Positions 57,156 through 64,000 of a stretch of 64,000 bases of DNA are shown piece by piece. The DNA is from Planctomycetaceae bacterium (GTDB lineage: Bacteria; Planctomycetota; Planctomycetia; Planctomycetales; Planctomycetaceae). The notes below the pieces were generated by a model. The model made no database searches. It was not told the DNA's origin and was given only the letters and a program-made list of their open reading frames with translations. The position numbers and the translations under genes were made by a program. Location: contig JABISG010000034.1 of the NCBI GenBank assembly GCA_018699955.1, forward strand, positions 1-64,000, given 5' to 3'. Position 1 is the stretch's first letter; each line of letters begins with the position of its first letter.

Positions 57156-57647
57156 TTGAACGTTGAAAAAGTCTGTGACCGTGTTGCGTTGAGTCTTGGC
57201 ACGGGACTGGGGGTCGGGATGAGTCCGGTGGTTCCGGGAACCGTTGGCACGCTGTGGGGGCTGCCGCTGGTGTGGGGGCTTGATCACCTCGGTCTTTCCA
57301 TTGTTGTTCGCCTGCTGATTTGTGTTGTGTTGTTCATCATAGGTGTGCCGATTTGTGCGCGTGCGGCGAAGGTGCTGGGCAAGGATGATCCCGGTGCGGT
57401 GGTGTTCGATGAAATTGCCGCGCTGCCGCTCGTTTTTCTTGTCATTCCGCTGGGTGTCCTGGACGTGACGGCAATGATTGCCGGCTTCTTGTGGTTTCGG
57501 CTGTTCGACATCACCAAGCCGTGGCCGGTCCGGTTTTTCGACCGTTGGCACGGCGGTTTGGGAATCATGACCGACGATACCGCCGCCGCCCTTTACGCCG
57601 CCACCGCACTGTGGTTGACTGTCGAAGGATTAGCTTGGATGACTTGA
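57156..57647 (+). CDS. pgpA: Phosphatidylglycerophosphatase A
   Basis: This inner-membrane enzyme removes the phosphate from phosphatidylglycerophosphate to make phosphatidylglycerol. The protein has 163 residues from the TTG at 57156, which is 9 nt after GAGAGG; a TTG at 57150 is also possible but too close to that site. Family signatures are present: LGTGLGVGMSPVVPGTVGTLWGLPL near the N-terminus, the catalytic-type DDPGAVVFDEIAALPL, and FRLFDITKPWPVRFFDRWHGGLGIMTDD. Membrane helices alternate with these motifs. Both candidate starts are TTG, as is that of folD 20 bp downstream, so translation of the pair may be kept low. Confidence 0.9.
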   Translation: MNVEKVCDRVALSLGTGLGVGMSPVVPGTVGTLWGLPLVWGLDHLGLSIVVRLLICVVLFIIGVPICARAAKVLGKDDPGAVVFDEIAALPLVFLVIPLGVLDVTAMIAGFLWFRLFDITKPWPVRFFDRWHGGLGIMTDDTAAALYAATALWLTVEGLAWMT

Positions 57648-57667
57648 ACGACACGAAAGGATTCCCA

Positions 57668-58531
57668 TTGACTGCGAAGATTATTGACGGCAAAGCGGTA
57701 GCCGCGCGCTTGCGCGAGGAATTGGCGACAGAGGTCGCCGCGTTCATACAACAGACGTCGGTCACGCCGCATCTGGCGGCCGTGTTGGTGGGCGCAGATC
57801 CGGCGAGCGCGATTTACGTTCGCAACAAACAACGGGCCTGCGAAAAAGCCGGTATCAAGAGTACGCTGCACAAGCTGTCAGCAGAAACGACACAGGACGC
57901 ATTGTTGTCGCTCGTGCAGCGTTTGAACGACGACGCGGACGTGCACGGCATTCTGGTGCAGCTGCCGTTGCCCAAGCAGATTGATGAGACGGCCATCCTC
58001 GATGCCGTCGTATCGGCGAAAGACGTCGATGCATTTCACCCGGCCAACGTCGGTTTGATTGTGCAGGGGCGACCGCGTTTTCTGCCTTGCACGCCAGCGG
58101 GAATTCAGCAGTTGCTGATCGATAGCGGCACGATAGTCGCCGGTTCCCATGTGGTTGTGCTTGGCCGCAGTGAAATTGTCGGCAAGCCGATGGCGCTCCT
58201 GCTGATGCAGAAAGGTCCGGCCGCCAACGCGACGGTGACCGTCTGCCACAGTCGCACGCAGAATCTCGCCGACATCACCCGCACGGCCGACATTCTCATT
58301 GCCGCGATCGGCTCGGCGAAATTCGTGACGGCCGACATGGTCAAGCCGGGAGCCGTGGTCATCGACGTTGGCACAAACCGGGTTGATGAGAAACTGGTCG
58401 GCGACGTCGATTTCGGCCCGGTCTCAGGGATCGCTTCGGCCATCACGCCGGTGCCCGGTGGAGTCGGCCCGATGACAATTGCGATGTTGCTCAGAAACAC
58501 GCTGACGGCGGCACGGCTATCGGTTCACTGA
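57668..58531 (+). CDS. folD: Bifunctional methylenetetrahydrofolate dehydrogenase/cyclohydrolase
   Basis: The 287-residue enzyme interconverts 5,10-methylene- and 10-formyl-tetrahydrofolate, using NADP, for purine and formyl-methionine synthesis. The start is a TTG at 57668, with AAAGGA six bases upstream; the longer frame to 57491 lies inside pgpA. Signatures are intact: AIYVRNKQRACEKAGI with the active-site Lys, VHGILVQLPLPKQID, PCTPAGIQQLL, the nucleotide-binding GRSEIVGKPMALLL, and PVPGGVGPMTIAMLL. It follows pgpA by 20 bp, a frequent arrangement only in the sense of shared transcription. It is convergent with the PPWD lipoprotein gene and overlaps it tail to tail by 7 bp. Confidence 0.95.
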   Translation: MTAKIIDGKAVAARLREELATEVAAFIQQTSVTPHLAAVLVGADPASAIYVRNKQRACEKAGIKSTLHKLSAETTQDALLSLVQRLNDDADVHGILVQLPLPKQIDETAILDAVVSAKDVDAFHPANVGLIVQGRPRFLPCTPAGIQQLLIDSGTIVAGSHVVVLGRSEIVGKPMALLLMQKGPAANATVTVCHSRTQNLADITRTADILIAAIGSAKFVTADMVKPGAVVIDVGTNRVDEKLVGDVDFGPVSGIASAITPVPGGVGPMTIAMLLRNTLTAARLSVH

Positions 58532-59817
58532 CGGCGTGCAAATCGCGCAAACGGAGCCTTGAGAAAATCGAGAACGCTGGTCGGTTTGGCGCTTTGTCGT
58601 TTCGCGGCCGGGGGTTGGGTGTTGTCCCACGGCGGTTCTTCGTTCGACGAGGCGTACCGCCGCGTTGCACCACTGGGCAATGAGGGGGCTGTCGAATCTG
58701 TCGGGCTATTGTCCCACGGTGGCTCTTCGGCGGAGTCTTGCGACATCAGCTTCACTGAACCGCCGGGCGATGCGGGCTGACTTCGCGGGCGCCATTGCGT
58801 TGTGTCTGGTTCGTCGTCCCACGGTGGTGATTCGGCCGTCTGCAGAGGACGACTGGCCGGTTCCAGGTTCTGATCCGGTTCGACGCCAGACTCTTCGTCC
58901 CACGGCGGTTGCTCATTCGCCGTCGCTTCTTGAACGCTTCCGGCACTCACGGTTGCTCGACCGGTAGGCTCGGTCGGCCGTGTCATCTTTCCTAAATCGA
59001 GGACCGGATAGCCGCGAATGTGGGGTACTTGCCAAGTCTGCTCGGGGATTGCAGCGGGGTTGACGTCAATCTCGCCGATCTTCATCGTTAGCGCCAAGTG
59101 GGCTTGCGGCCAATCGAGATCAATTCGGTGCGGCAGCGCCGCCCCAGAATTGGCGTCGAGTTTGTAGTCGTTCAATTCCGCGCGGGCAATCAACTGGTTG
59201 CGTGCGTCATACAATTCGTGGGCGACAATGTACCCGCGGCACATATCGACCAGGACGACCCGCCGCACCGATTCCCCTGTTTGCGTTGTTTGGTCGGAGA
59301 CAAGATGGACGACGCCATCCGGTCCTGTTGCCGACTGCATGGAGAATTGCGATTCGTCAAGCGGAATCACTCCCAGCGTTTCCATCAGCCAGTCGGGCTG
59401 AAACGGGAACTTCATCATCTTCTGCACTTGCCCCGCCTGCTCGTGCGAACTGGTGAGCACGTACTTATCGGGACTGCGGCGCATCCAGAACCAGAACCGA
59501 TCAGGATTCGATCCAAGATCGGCTTCGTTTCCGGTGGCCAATCCGGCCCGCAGACGGAAATTGCGCGGCTGCTGAACGGCGATCACCGCCGACATCTTAA
59601 ACAGGACGCCGGCGGTACCAATCTCGACGTCGGTCGATTGCCACGAATTCACTCGGTTGGCGTTGTGATTGAGGTGCCGAACGAGTTCCTGCTTTGTCAT
59701 ATCCGGCGGCAACACGCACTTCGGCGGACCCGGCAAGAAGGAGAATGATGAAGCCCCCGACAGTTGGCATCCCGTTGTCAGGCACAGACTCACAAACGCC
59801 ACAACAACGAGCATCAT
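58525..59817 (-). CDS. Lipoprotein with LolA-like region and four PPWD repeats
   Basis: The start is taken at one of two adjacent ATGs (59817, 59814), giving 430 residues; the frame to 59940 would overlap the upstream gene. The signal peptide ends in a lipobox (VSLCLTTGC). About 40-270 is a beta-rich region that recalls LolA/LolB-type lipid- or lipoprotein-carrier folds (WQSTDVEIGTAGVLFKMSAVIAVQQPRNFRLRAG, RFWFWMRRSPDKYV). About 300-430 is disordered and contains four copies of an acidic E-x-PPWD motif: EQPPWDEE, ESPPWDDE, EEPPWDNS and EEPPWDNT. Repeated PPWD suggests multivalent binding to an unknown partner. The assignment to a LolA-like fold is tentative. Confidence 0.65.
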   Translation of the reverse strand: MMLVVVAFVSLCLTTGCQLSGASSFSFLPGPPKCVLPPDMTKQELVRHLNHNANRVNSWQSTDVEIGTAGVLFKMSAVIAVQQPRNFRLRAGLATGNEADLGSNPDRFWFWMRRSPDKYVLTSSHEQAGQVQKMMKFPFQPDWLMETLGVIPLDESQFSMQSATGPDGVVHLVSDQTTQTGESVRRVVLVDMCRGYIVAHELYDARNQLIARAELNDYKLDANSGAALPHRIDLDWPQAHLALTMKIGEIDVNPAAIPEQTWQVPHIRGYPVLDLGKMTRPTEPTGRATVSAGSVQEATANEQPPWDEESGVEPDQNLEPASRPLQTAESPPWDDEPDTTQWRPRSQPASPGGSVKLMSQDSAEEPPWDNSPTDSTAPSLPSGATRRYASSNEEPPWDNTQPPAAKRQSAKPTSVLDFLKAPFARFARRQ

Positions 59818-59911
59818 CTGAATGCCCAATTGATGCGTGCCAGTGGCACCCAGACCGTCGATAACAGTTTGACGAGGTACGAGCTTGTTTTCGGTGAAGT
59901 TCAACAGGGGT

Positions 59912-60400
59912 TCAGCTCCACTCAGTGGCAAGATGCGCATTCAGTGCTTGTTGCAACTGTCCAATTTCGTCATCTGTCAGATGTTGATCGCGAACTTCAA
60001 ATGTTCCTTCGCCTCGACTGCCCAACAACTCCAGAAACTCGATGTCTCCGTCGTGCCGCGATCCCTCAAGTTTCAGACGGCGTTTCTGTAACAGCAACAA
60101 CGCCACCACGTATCGAAACTTGTCCTGGGCCGGATTCGCATCCTCGCACAACTGCTCGAAGTATCGCATCAAGGCGTCGGCATCGAGCGGCTTCACCGCT
60201 GTTTCCGTCGGTTCGGGAACGATGCTCTGCCAGAATCCAATCGTTCCGTCCGGCGGACCGTTCCAGCCCTCCTCGGAAAAATCAAATCGAACCAGCTTGC
60301 CGTTCAACTCCACCAAAGCCGAATGACACGCAGCGCCCGGGGCAAACTCCCGGCCGGTCGCCGTGCAGGTCTTCGCAATCGGTTTGAGGTGATAGTCCAT
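59912..60400 (-). CDS. Conserved hypothetical protein with N-terminal Cys pair
   Basis: The ATG at 60400 gives 162 residues. The frame continues to 60571 but that extension overlaps the start region of the divergent sulfatase and lacks coding character. The N-terminus reads KTCTATGREFAPGAACHSALVELNGKLVRFDFSEEGW, with two Cys that could bind a metal, followed by PPDGTIGFWQSIVPE. The C-terminal half is helical (FEQLCEDANPAQDKFRYVVALLLLQKRRLKLEG). No signal peptide or membrane segment is seen, so it is likely cytoplasmic. I recall similar short proteins in other planctomycetes, without known function. It lies 94 bp upstream of the PPWD lipoprotein on the same strand and is probably co-transcribed. 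Confidence 0.65.
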   Translation of the reverse strand: MDYHLKPIAKTCTATGREFAPGAACHSALVELNGKLVRFDFSEEGWNGPPDGTIGFWQSIVPEPTETAVKPLDADALMRYFEQLCEDANPAQDKFRYVVALLLLQKRRLKLEGSRHDGDIEFLELLGSRGEGTFEVRDQHLTDDEIGQLQQALNAHLATEWS

Positions 60401-60569
60401 AGCGTGCTGATGGCGAGAATCAAGAAAATTGTGCGACCGAAGCGTCGCGTTTTTCAGGGCGGCGGATGGTAATCGAAGTCGCATAATGGCACAAGATGAG
60501 CAGAAGCTGGTAAACTGGGAAAGGAACTGACCTGTCCATGTCGGCATCACGAAATCGGAACGCACAGCC

Positions 60570-62006
60570 ATGCTGAAGACAATTTATTTCACCCCCGGTT
60601 TACACAGTTTGCGTATCCTGCTGTCTGGGGTTGCCTTGATGACGGCCGTTTCGACTTCTCAGGCGGAACCGGCCAAGCGGCCGAACATCCTGTTTCTGCT
60701 CAGTGATGATCAGCGGCCCGACACAATTCACGCCGCCGGCAATCCCGTTATTCAGACTCCCCATCTCGATCAACTCTATGCATCGGGAACTTCATTCAGC
60801 CGCGCGATTTGTGCGAATCCCATTTGCACTCCCAGTCGGGCGGAGATTTTGACCGGCTGCAGCGGCTTTCGGAACGGCGTTCGCGATTTTGGCCGTAAGA
60901 TCAACCCCAAGCTGGCGCTATGGGCGGCCACGTTGCGCGACGCCGGTTATCGCACCGGCTACGTGGGGAAATGGCATAACGACGGCCGGCCCTCCACGCG
61001 AGGCTATCAGGAAACCGCCGGACTCTTTTCCGGCGGCGGAGGTCGGTGGGCGGTTCCCACAGTCGATTGGAATGGCCGCCCGGTCACCGGCTACCGCGGC
61101 TGGATCTTTCAAACCGACGACCGCCGTCTGTTTCCCGAAAAGGGAATCGGCCTGACACCGAATATCAGCGAACACTTTGCCGACGCCGCAATCGACCTGA
61201 TTGGGCGACCATCCGACAAGCCGTTCTTTCTGCACGTCAACTTTCCGGCCCCGCACGATCCACTGCTGATGCCCTTTGGCTACGAAAGCATGTACGACCC
61301 GAACAAGATTCCGCTGCCGAAGAACTTCCTGCCGGAGCATCCTTTCGATCACGGCAACTTTAACGGCCGCGACGAAAAGTTACTCCCCTGGCCGCGCACC
61401 GCCAAAGACGTCCGCGATGAATTGGCCGTCTACTACGCAGTCATTTCACACATGGACGCCCAAATCGGCCGCATCATGCAGTCGCTCAAAGAAACCGGAC
61501 AACTTGAAAATACGGTCGTCATTTTTTCCAGCGATCACGGATTGGGGATGGGCAGTCATGGTCTGCGGGGCAAGCAGAGCATGTACGAGCACACGATTAA
61601 CGTCCCGTTGATTATCGGCGGCCCCGGAATTCCGAAAGACCAACAGCTCGATGCACAGTGTTATCTGCGCGACCTGTTTCCCACCACCTGCCAACTGGCG
61701 AGCGTCGATATTCCGTCAACCGTGCAGGGCAAAAGTCTCGTGCCGCTATTAACCGGAAAAAAGAAGGCGATCTATTCTGAGGTTTTCGGCCAATTTCGCG
61801 ACTTCCAGCGCATGATTCGCACCGACGAATGGAAGTACATCTATTATCCCCACCTGAAAAAGTCGCAGCTATTCCATCTCGCAACCGATCCGGACGAGCG
61901 AACCGATCTCTCCAGCAATCCTAAGCACATCGGCATCGAAGCAAATCTGCGTAACAAGCTGCAAGCCTGGCAACGCACAAATAATGACCCGGCACTGAAG
62001 CGGTGA
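60570..62006 (+). CDS. Secreted sulfatase (formylglycine-dependent)
   Basis: This 478-residue protein has a signal peptide (LRILLSGVALMTAVSTSQA). Motifs are: metal-binding DD in FLLSDDQRPD (46-47), CTPSR at 86-90 with Cys86 as the formylglycine precursor, GKWHNDGRPSTRGY, and SSDHGLGMGSHGL for the C-terminal metal site. GKWH followed by N, where the 8-kb sulfatase has GKWHLG, shows the two belong to different subfamilies. It should hydrolyse sulfate esters of polysaccharides in the periplasm or outside. It is divergent from the hypothetical gene at 59912-60400. No strong ribosome-binding site precedes the ATG. Confidence 0.9.
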   Translation: MLKTIYFTPGLHSLRILLSGVALMTAVSTSQAEPAKRPNILFLLSDDQRPDTIHAAGNPVIQTPHLDQLYASGTSFSRAICANPICTPSRAEILTGCSGFRNGVRDFGRKINPKLALWAATLRDAGYRTGYVGKWHNDGRPSTRGYQETAGLFSGGGGRWAVPTVDWNGRPVTGYRGWIFQTDDRRLFPEKGIGLTPNISEHFADAAIDLIGRPSDKPFFLHVNFPAPHDPLLMPFGYESMYDPNKIPLPKNFLPEHPFDHGNFNGRDEKLLPWPRTAKDVRDELAVYYAVISHMDAQIGRIMQSLKETGQLENTVVIFSSDHGLGMGSHGLRGKQSMYEHTINVPLIIGGPGIPKDQQLDAQCYLRDLFPTTCQLASVDIPSTVQGKSLVPLLTGKKKAIYSEVFGQFRDFQRMIRTDEWKYIYYPHLKKSQLFHLATDPDERTDLSSNPKHIGIEANLRNKLQAWQRTNNDPALKR

Positions 62007-62186
62007 CCGCGAAGCGGACTTGCCGTCGGACCTCGACCCGAGTCATCGCCTGTTTCTGCTGATGTTGGTCGTTTCTCAGAGTTTCGCTAGATTGATCGGA
62101 ACCGAATCGCGATCTTAGGGGTAGTAAGAGTCAACATATCGCTGTCAATCAAATCCGGGTACGTTTTTTCTCCGTGTGAGGATTCA

Positions 62187-64000
62187 ATGTTTCATAAAGC
62201 AGTTCTCGTGGCGTGTGCTTTGTCGTTGGGCAGTCAACTTTCGGCCGCCGAGCCGCAATCGCCCATTGGCCGCACGGTGACAGAGTTCACGCTGAACGAT
62301 TACCGCGGCAAATCGCACGCGCTGGCCGATTTCAAAGACGAGAAGCTCGTCGTTGTTGCCGTGTTAGGAACGGAATGTCCGCTCGCGAAACTGTACGCAC
62401 CGCGGTTGGCCCAGTTGCATGCGAAGTACAAAGACCGCGGCGTTGCGTTCCTCGGCATCAACGCCAACCGGCAGGATTCCGTCACCGAAATCGCCGCCCA
62501 TGCACGCGTCCACAAGATCCAGTTTCCCGTCCTCAAAGACCTCGGCAACAAGGTCGTCGATAAACTGGGGGCAAAACGAACGCCCGAAGTTTTCATCCTC
62601 GATGAAAAAAGAACCATTCGCTATTGGGGCCGGATTGATGATCAATATGGTGTCGGTTACATCCGTGATGATCCGAAACGAAACGATCTTGCGGTCGCAA
62701 TTGATGAACTTCTCGCCGACAAACCGGTCTCACAGGCGTTGACCGAAGCCGTCGGCTGTCACATCGGCCGAGTTCGCCAACCGAAACCGAATGCCGAAGT
62801 GACCTACGCCGGCCAGATCGCCGGCATCCTGCAGAAGCATTGCGTTGTCTGCCATCGTCCCGGAGAGATCGCCCCGTTCTCGCTGACCGATTACGACGAA
62901 GTCGTCGGCTGGGGTGAGATGATCGCCGAGGTCATCGAAGAGCAGCGCATGCCGCCGTGGCACGCCGACCCAAAGCACGGCCGATTCACCAATGCGCGGG
63001 TGATGACCGAAGCGGAGAAGAAACTCGTGTACCGCTGGGTGGCCGACGGTGCACCGTTGGGTGATGCGTCGAAGGTGCCTCCGCCGCGCAAATTTCCCGT
63101 TGCCGGTTGGCAGTTGGAGAAGAAGCCCGATTTTGTTGTCGCGATGCGGAAGGAACCGTTCGTCGTTCCGGCCGAAGGGACCGTGCGGTATCAATACATG
63201 TCGGTCGATCCCGGCTTCAAGGAAGACAAGTGGGTGCAAATGGCCGAAATCATTCCCGGCAACCGAGCCGTCGTGCATCACATTCTTGTCTTCGTGCGTC
63301 CCCCCAAAGGGCGGCAGCTGACGGTCACCGGCGAAGGCGGTTTTCTCGTCGGTTATGTTCCCGGCATGCGGGCCAAACATTTTCCCGATGGCATGGCCAA
63401 GCTGATTCCGGCCGGCTCGCAACTCGTCTTCCAACTGCATTACACGCCCATCGGCACCGAGCAGCAGGATTTGAGCAAAGTCGGCTTTGTGTTTGCCGAT
63501 CCCAAGGACGTCAAACAGCAGGTGCTGACGACGCGGGCCGCCAACACGCGATTTAAGATACCGGCCGGTGATGATAACCACCGTGTCGAGGGGACCTCGC
63601 GGAGTTCTCGTGCGGACGTGATGCTGCTGGCGATGATGCCGCACATGCACCTGCGCGGAAAATCGTTCCGCTACGAGGCCCGCTTTCCCGACGGCAAGAC
63701 CGAAATCCTGCTCGACGTGCCACACTACGATTTCAACTGGCAAACAGGCTATCAACTCGCCAAACCGAAACTGCTACCGGCCGGAACACGAATCCACTGT
63801 GTCGCCCATTTCGACAATTCCGAAGACAACCTGTCGAACCCGGACCCCACGAAAGAAGTGGGCTGGGGCGACCAAACGTGGAACGAGATGATGATCGGCT
63901 ACTTCGATGTCGCCGTCCCGGTCGATCCCAAACTGATTTCAGCAAACAAGAAGCCCACTAAATCGGAACCGTCGGTCAACGCCCGCGCGAAGGAAATCGC
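62187..64000 (+). CDS. Redoxin / cytochrome c / copper-monooxygenase-like fusion (3' end outside the window)
   Basis: The ATG at 62187 has GAGGA upstream. The open frame runs to the end of the window, 604 residues so far, which is why it can be overlooked. A signal peptide is present (AVLVACALSLGSQLSAAE). About 25-180 is a peroxiredoxin/redoxin-like fold with one active-site-type cysteine, Cys64 (VLGTECPLAKLY), and no second Cys in a CxxC arrangement. A single c-type heme site, CVVCH 219-223, follows, then RMPPWHADP. From about 340, a PHM-like copper type II monooxygenase region appears, with histidine/methionine motifs VVHHILVFVRPP, LVFQLHYTP and MMPHMHLRGKSFRY. I infer a periplasmic oxidoreductase. 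Substrate is unknown. Confidence 0.82.
   Translation, partial: MFHKAVLVACALSLGSQLSAAEPQSPIGRTVTEFTLNDYRGKSHALADFKDEKLVVVAVLGTECPLAKLYAPRLAQLHAKYKDRGVAFLGINANRQDSVTEIAAHARVHKIQFPVLKDLGNKVVDKLGAKRTPEVFILDEKRTIRYWGRIDDQYGVGYIRDDPKRNDLAVAIDELLADKPVSQALTEAVGCHIGRVRQPKPNAEVTYAGQIAGILQKHCVVCHRPGEIAPFSLTDYDEVVGWGEMIAEVIEEQRMPPWHADPKHGRFTNARVMTEAEKKLVYRWVADGAPLGDASKVPPPRKFPVAGWQLEKKPDFVVAMRKEPFVVPAEGTVRYQYMSVDPGFKEDKWVQMAEIIPGNRAVVHHILVFVRPPKGRQLTVTGEGGFLVGYVPGMRAKHFPDGMAKLIPAGSQLVFQLHYTPIGTEQQDLSKVGFVFADPKDVKQQVLTTRAANTRFKIPAGDDNHRVEGTSRSSRADVMLLAMMPHMHLRGKSFRYEARFPDGKTEILLDVPHYDFNWQTGYQLAKPKLLPAGTRIHCVAHFDNSEDNLSNPDPTKEVGWGDQTWNEMMIGYFDVAVPVDPKLISANKKPTKSEPSVNARAKEI

Noticed and set aside
62213-62563. 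116-residue open frame on the plus strand
   Set aside because: It is a shadow of the redoxin/cytochrome c gene, whose own frame is open to the end of the window.

Overview
The window reads as a chromosomal segment of a planctomycete, most likely of the Planctomycetia. The evidence is the family mix: secreted sulfatases, huge PVC-type heme-binding dehydrogenase fusions, a DUF1080 protein, CRTAC1/UnbV proteins, several Hanks-type serine/threonine kinases with insertions, a kinase-linked ECF sigma factor, and weak or absent Shine-Dalgarno sites. Coding density is high. I see no rRNA, tRNA, CRISPR array, transposase, integrase or phage gene.

Layout. 1-7.6 kb: the 3' end of a CRTAC1-like gene, a palindromic intergenic element, a small secreted Cys-containing protein, a five-heme membrane cytochrome with TPRs overlapping a CRTAC1 FG-GAP protein, and an NHL-repeat protein. 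7.7-18 kb, mostly minus strand: a methyltransferase, an arylsulfatase, a serine/threonine kinase fused to a TIR domain, a sugar dehydrogenase/three-heme fusion, a small HTH-like protein, and a membrane kinase with altered catalytic motifs. 18.5-22.5 kb: ECF sigma factor, transmembrane kinase and a secreted protein that shares the kinase's extracytoplasmic module. 22.9-35.8 kb: a type II secretion/type IV pilus-like cluster. It begins with a secretin-like protein that has no pore domain and continues through GspE, F, G, H, I, J and K to a PilM-PilN fusion and a PilO-PilP-like fusion. 35.9-38.8 kb: a CxxCH/terpenoid-cyclase-fold protein, a DUF1080 protein with a strong terminator, and a small lipoprotein. 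39.2-46.1 kb: a tripartite RND efflux operon in the order permease, adaptor, TolC. 46.1-57.1 kb: a 1542-residue PQQ-propeller/TPR protein, an isochorismatase-fold hydrolase and a 1786-residue multidomain heme protein. 57.1-64 kb: PgpA, FolD, a lipoprotein with PPWD repeats, a small hypothetical protein, a second sulfatase, and a redoxin/cytochrome c/monooxygenase-like protein running off the end.

How the genes fit together. Most products are predicted to act outside the cytoplasmic membrane: heme and propeller proteins, sulfatases, the pseudopilin machine and the efflux pump. The kinases and sigma factor are candidate regulators of that envelope. The two most unusual points are (i) a helical LTxxQ-type repeat module carried by three consecutive genes (kinase ectodomain, secreted protein, N-terminus of the pore-less secretin) beside an ECF sigma factor and the secretion operon, and (ii) a kinase-TIR fusion whose activation segment carries an insert of about 250 residues. 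At DNA level, palindromic and low-complexity elements occur between genes and also in frame inside a coding sequence.
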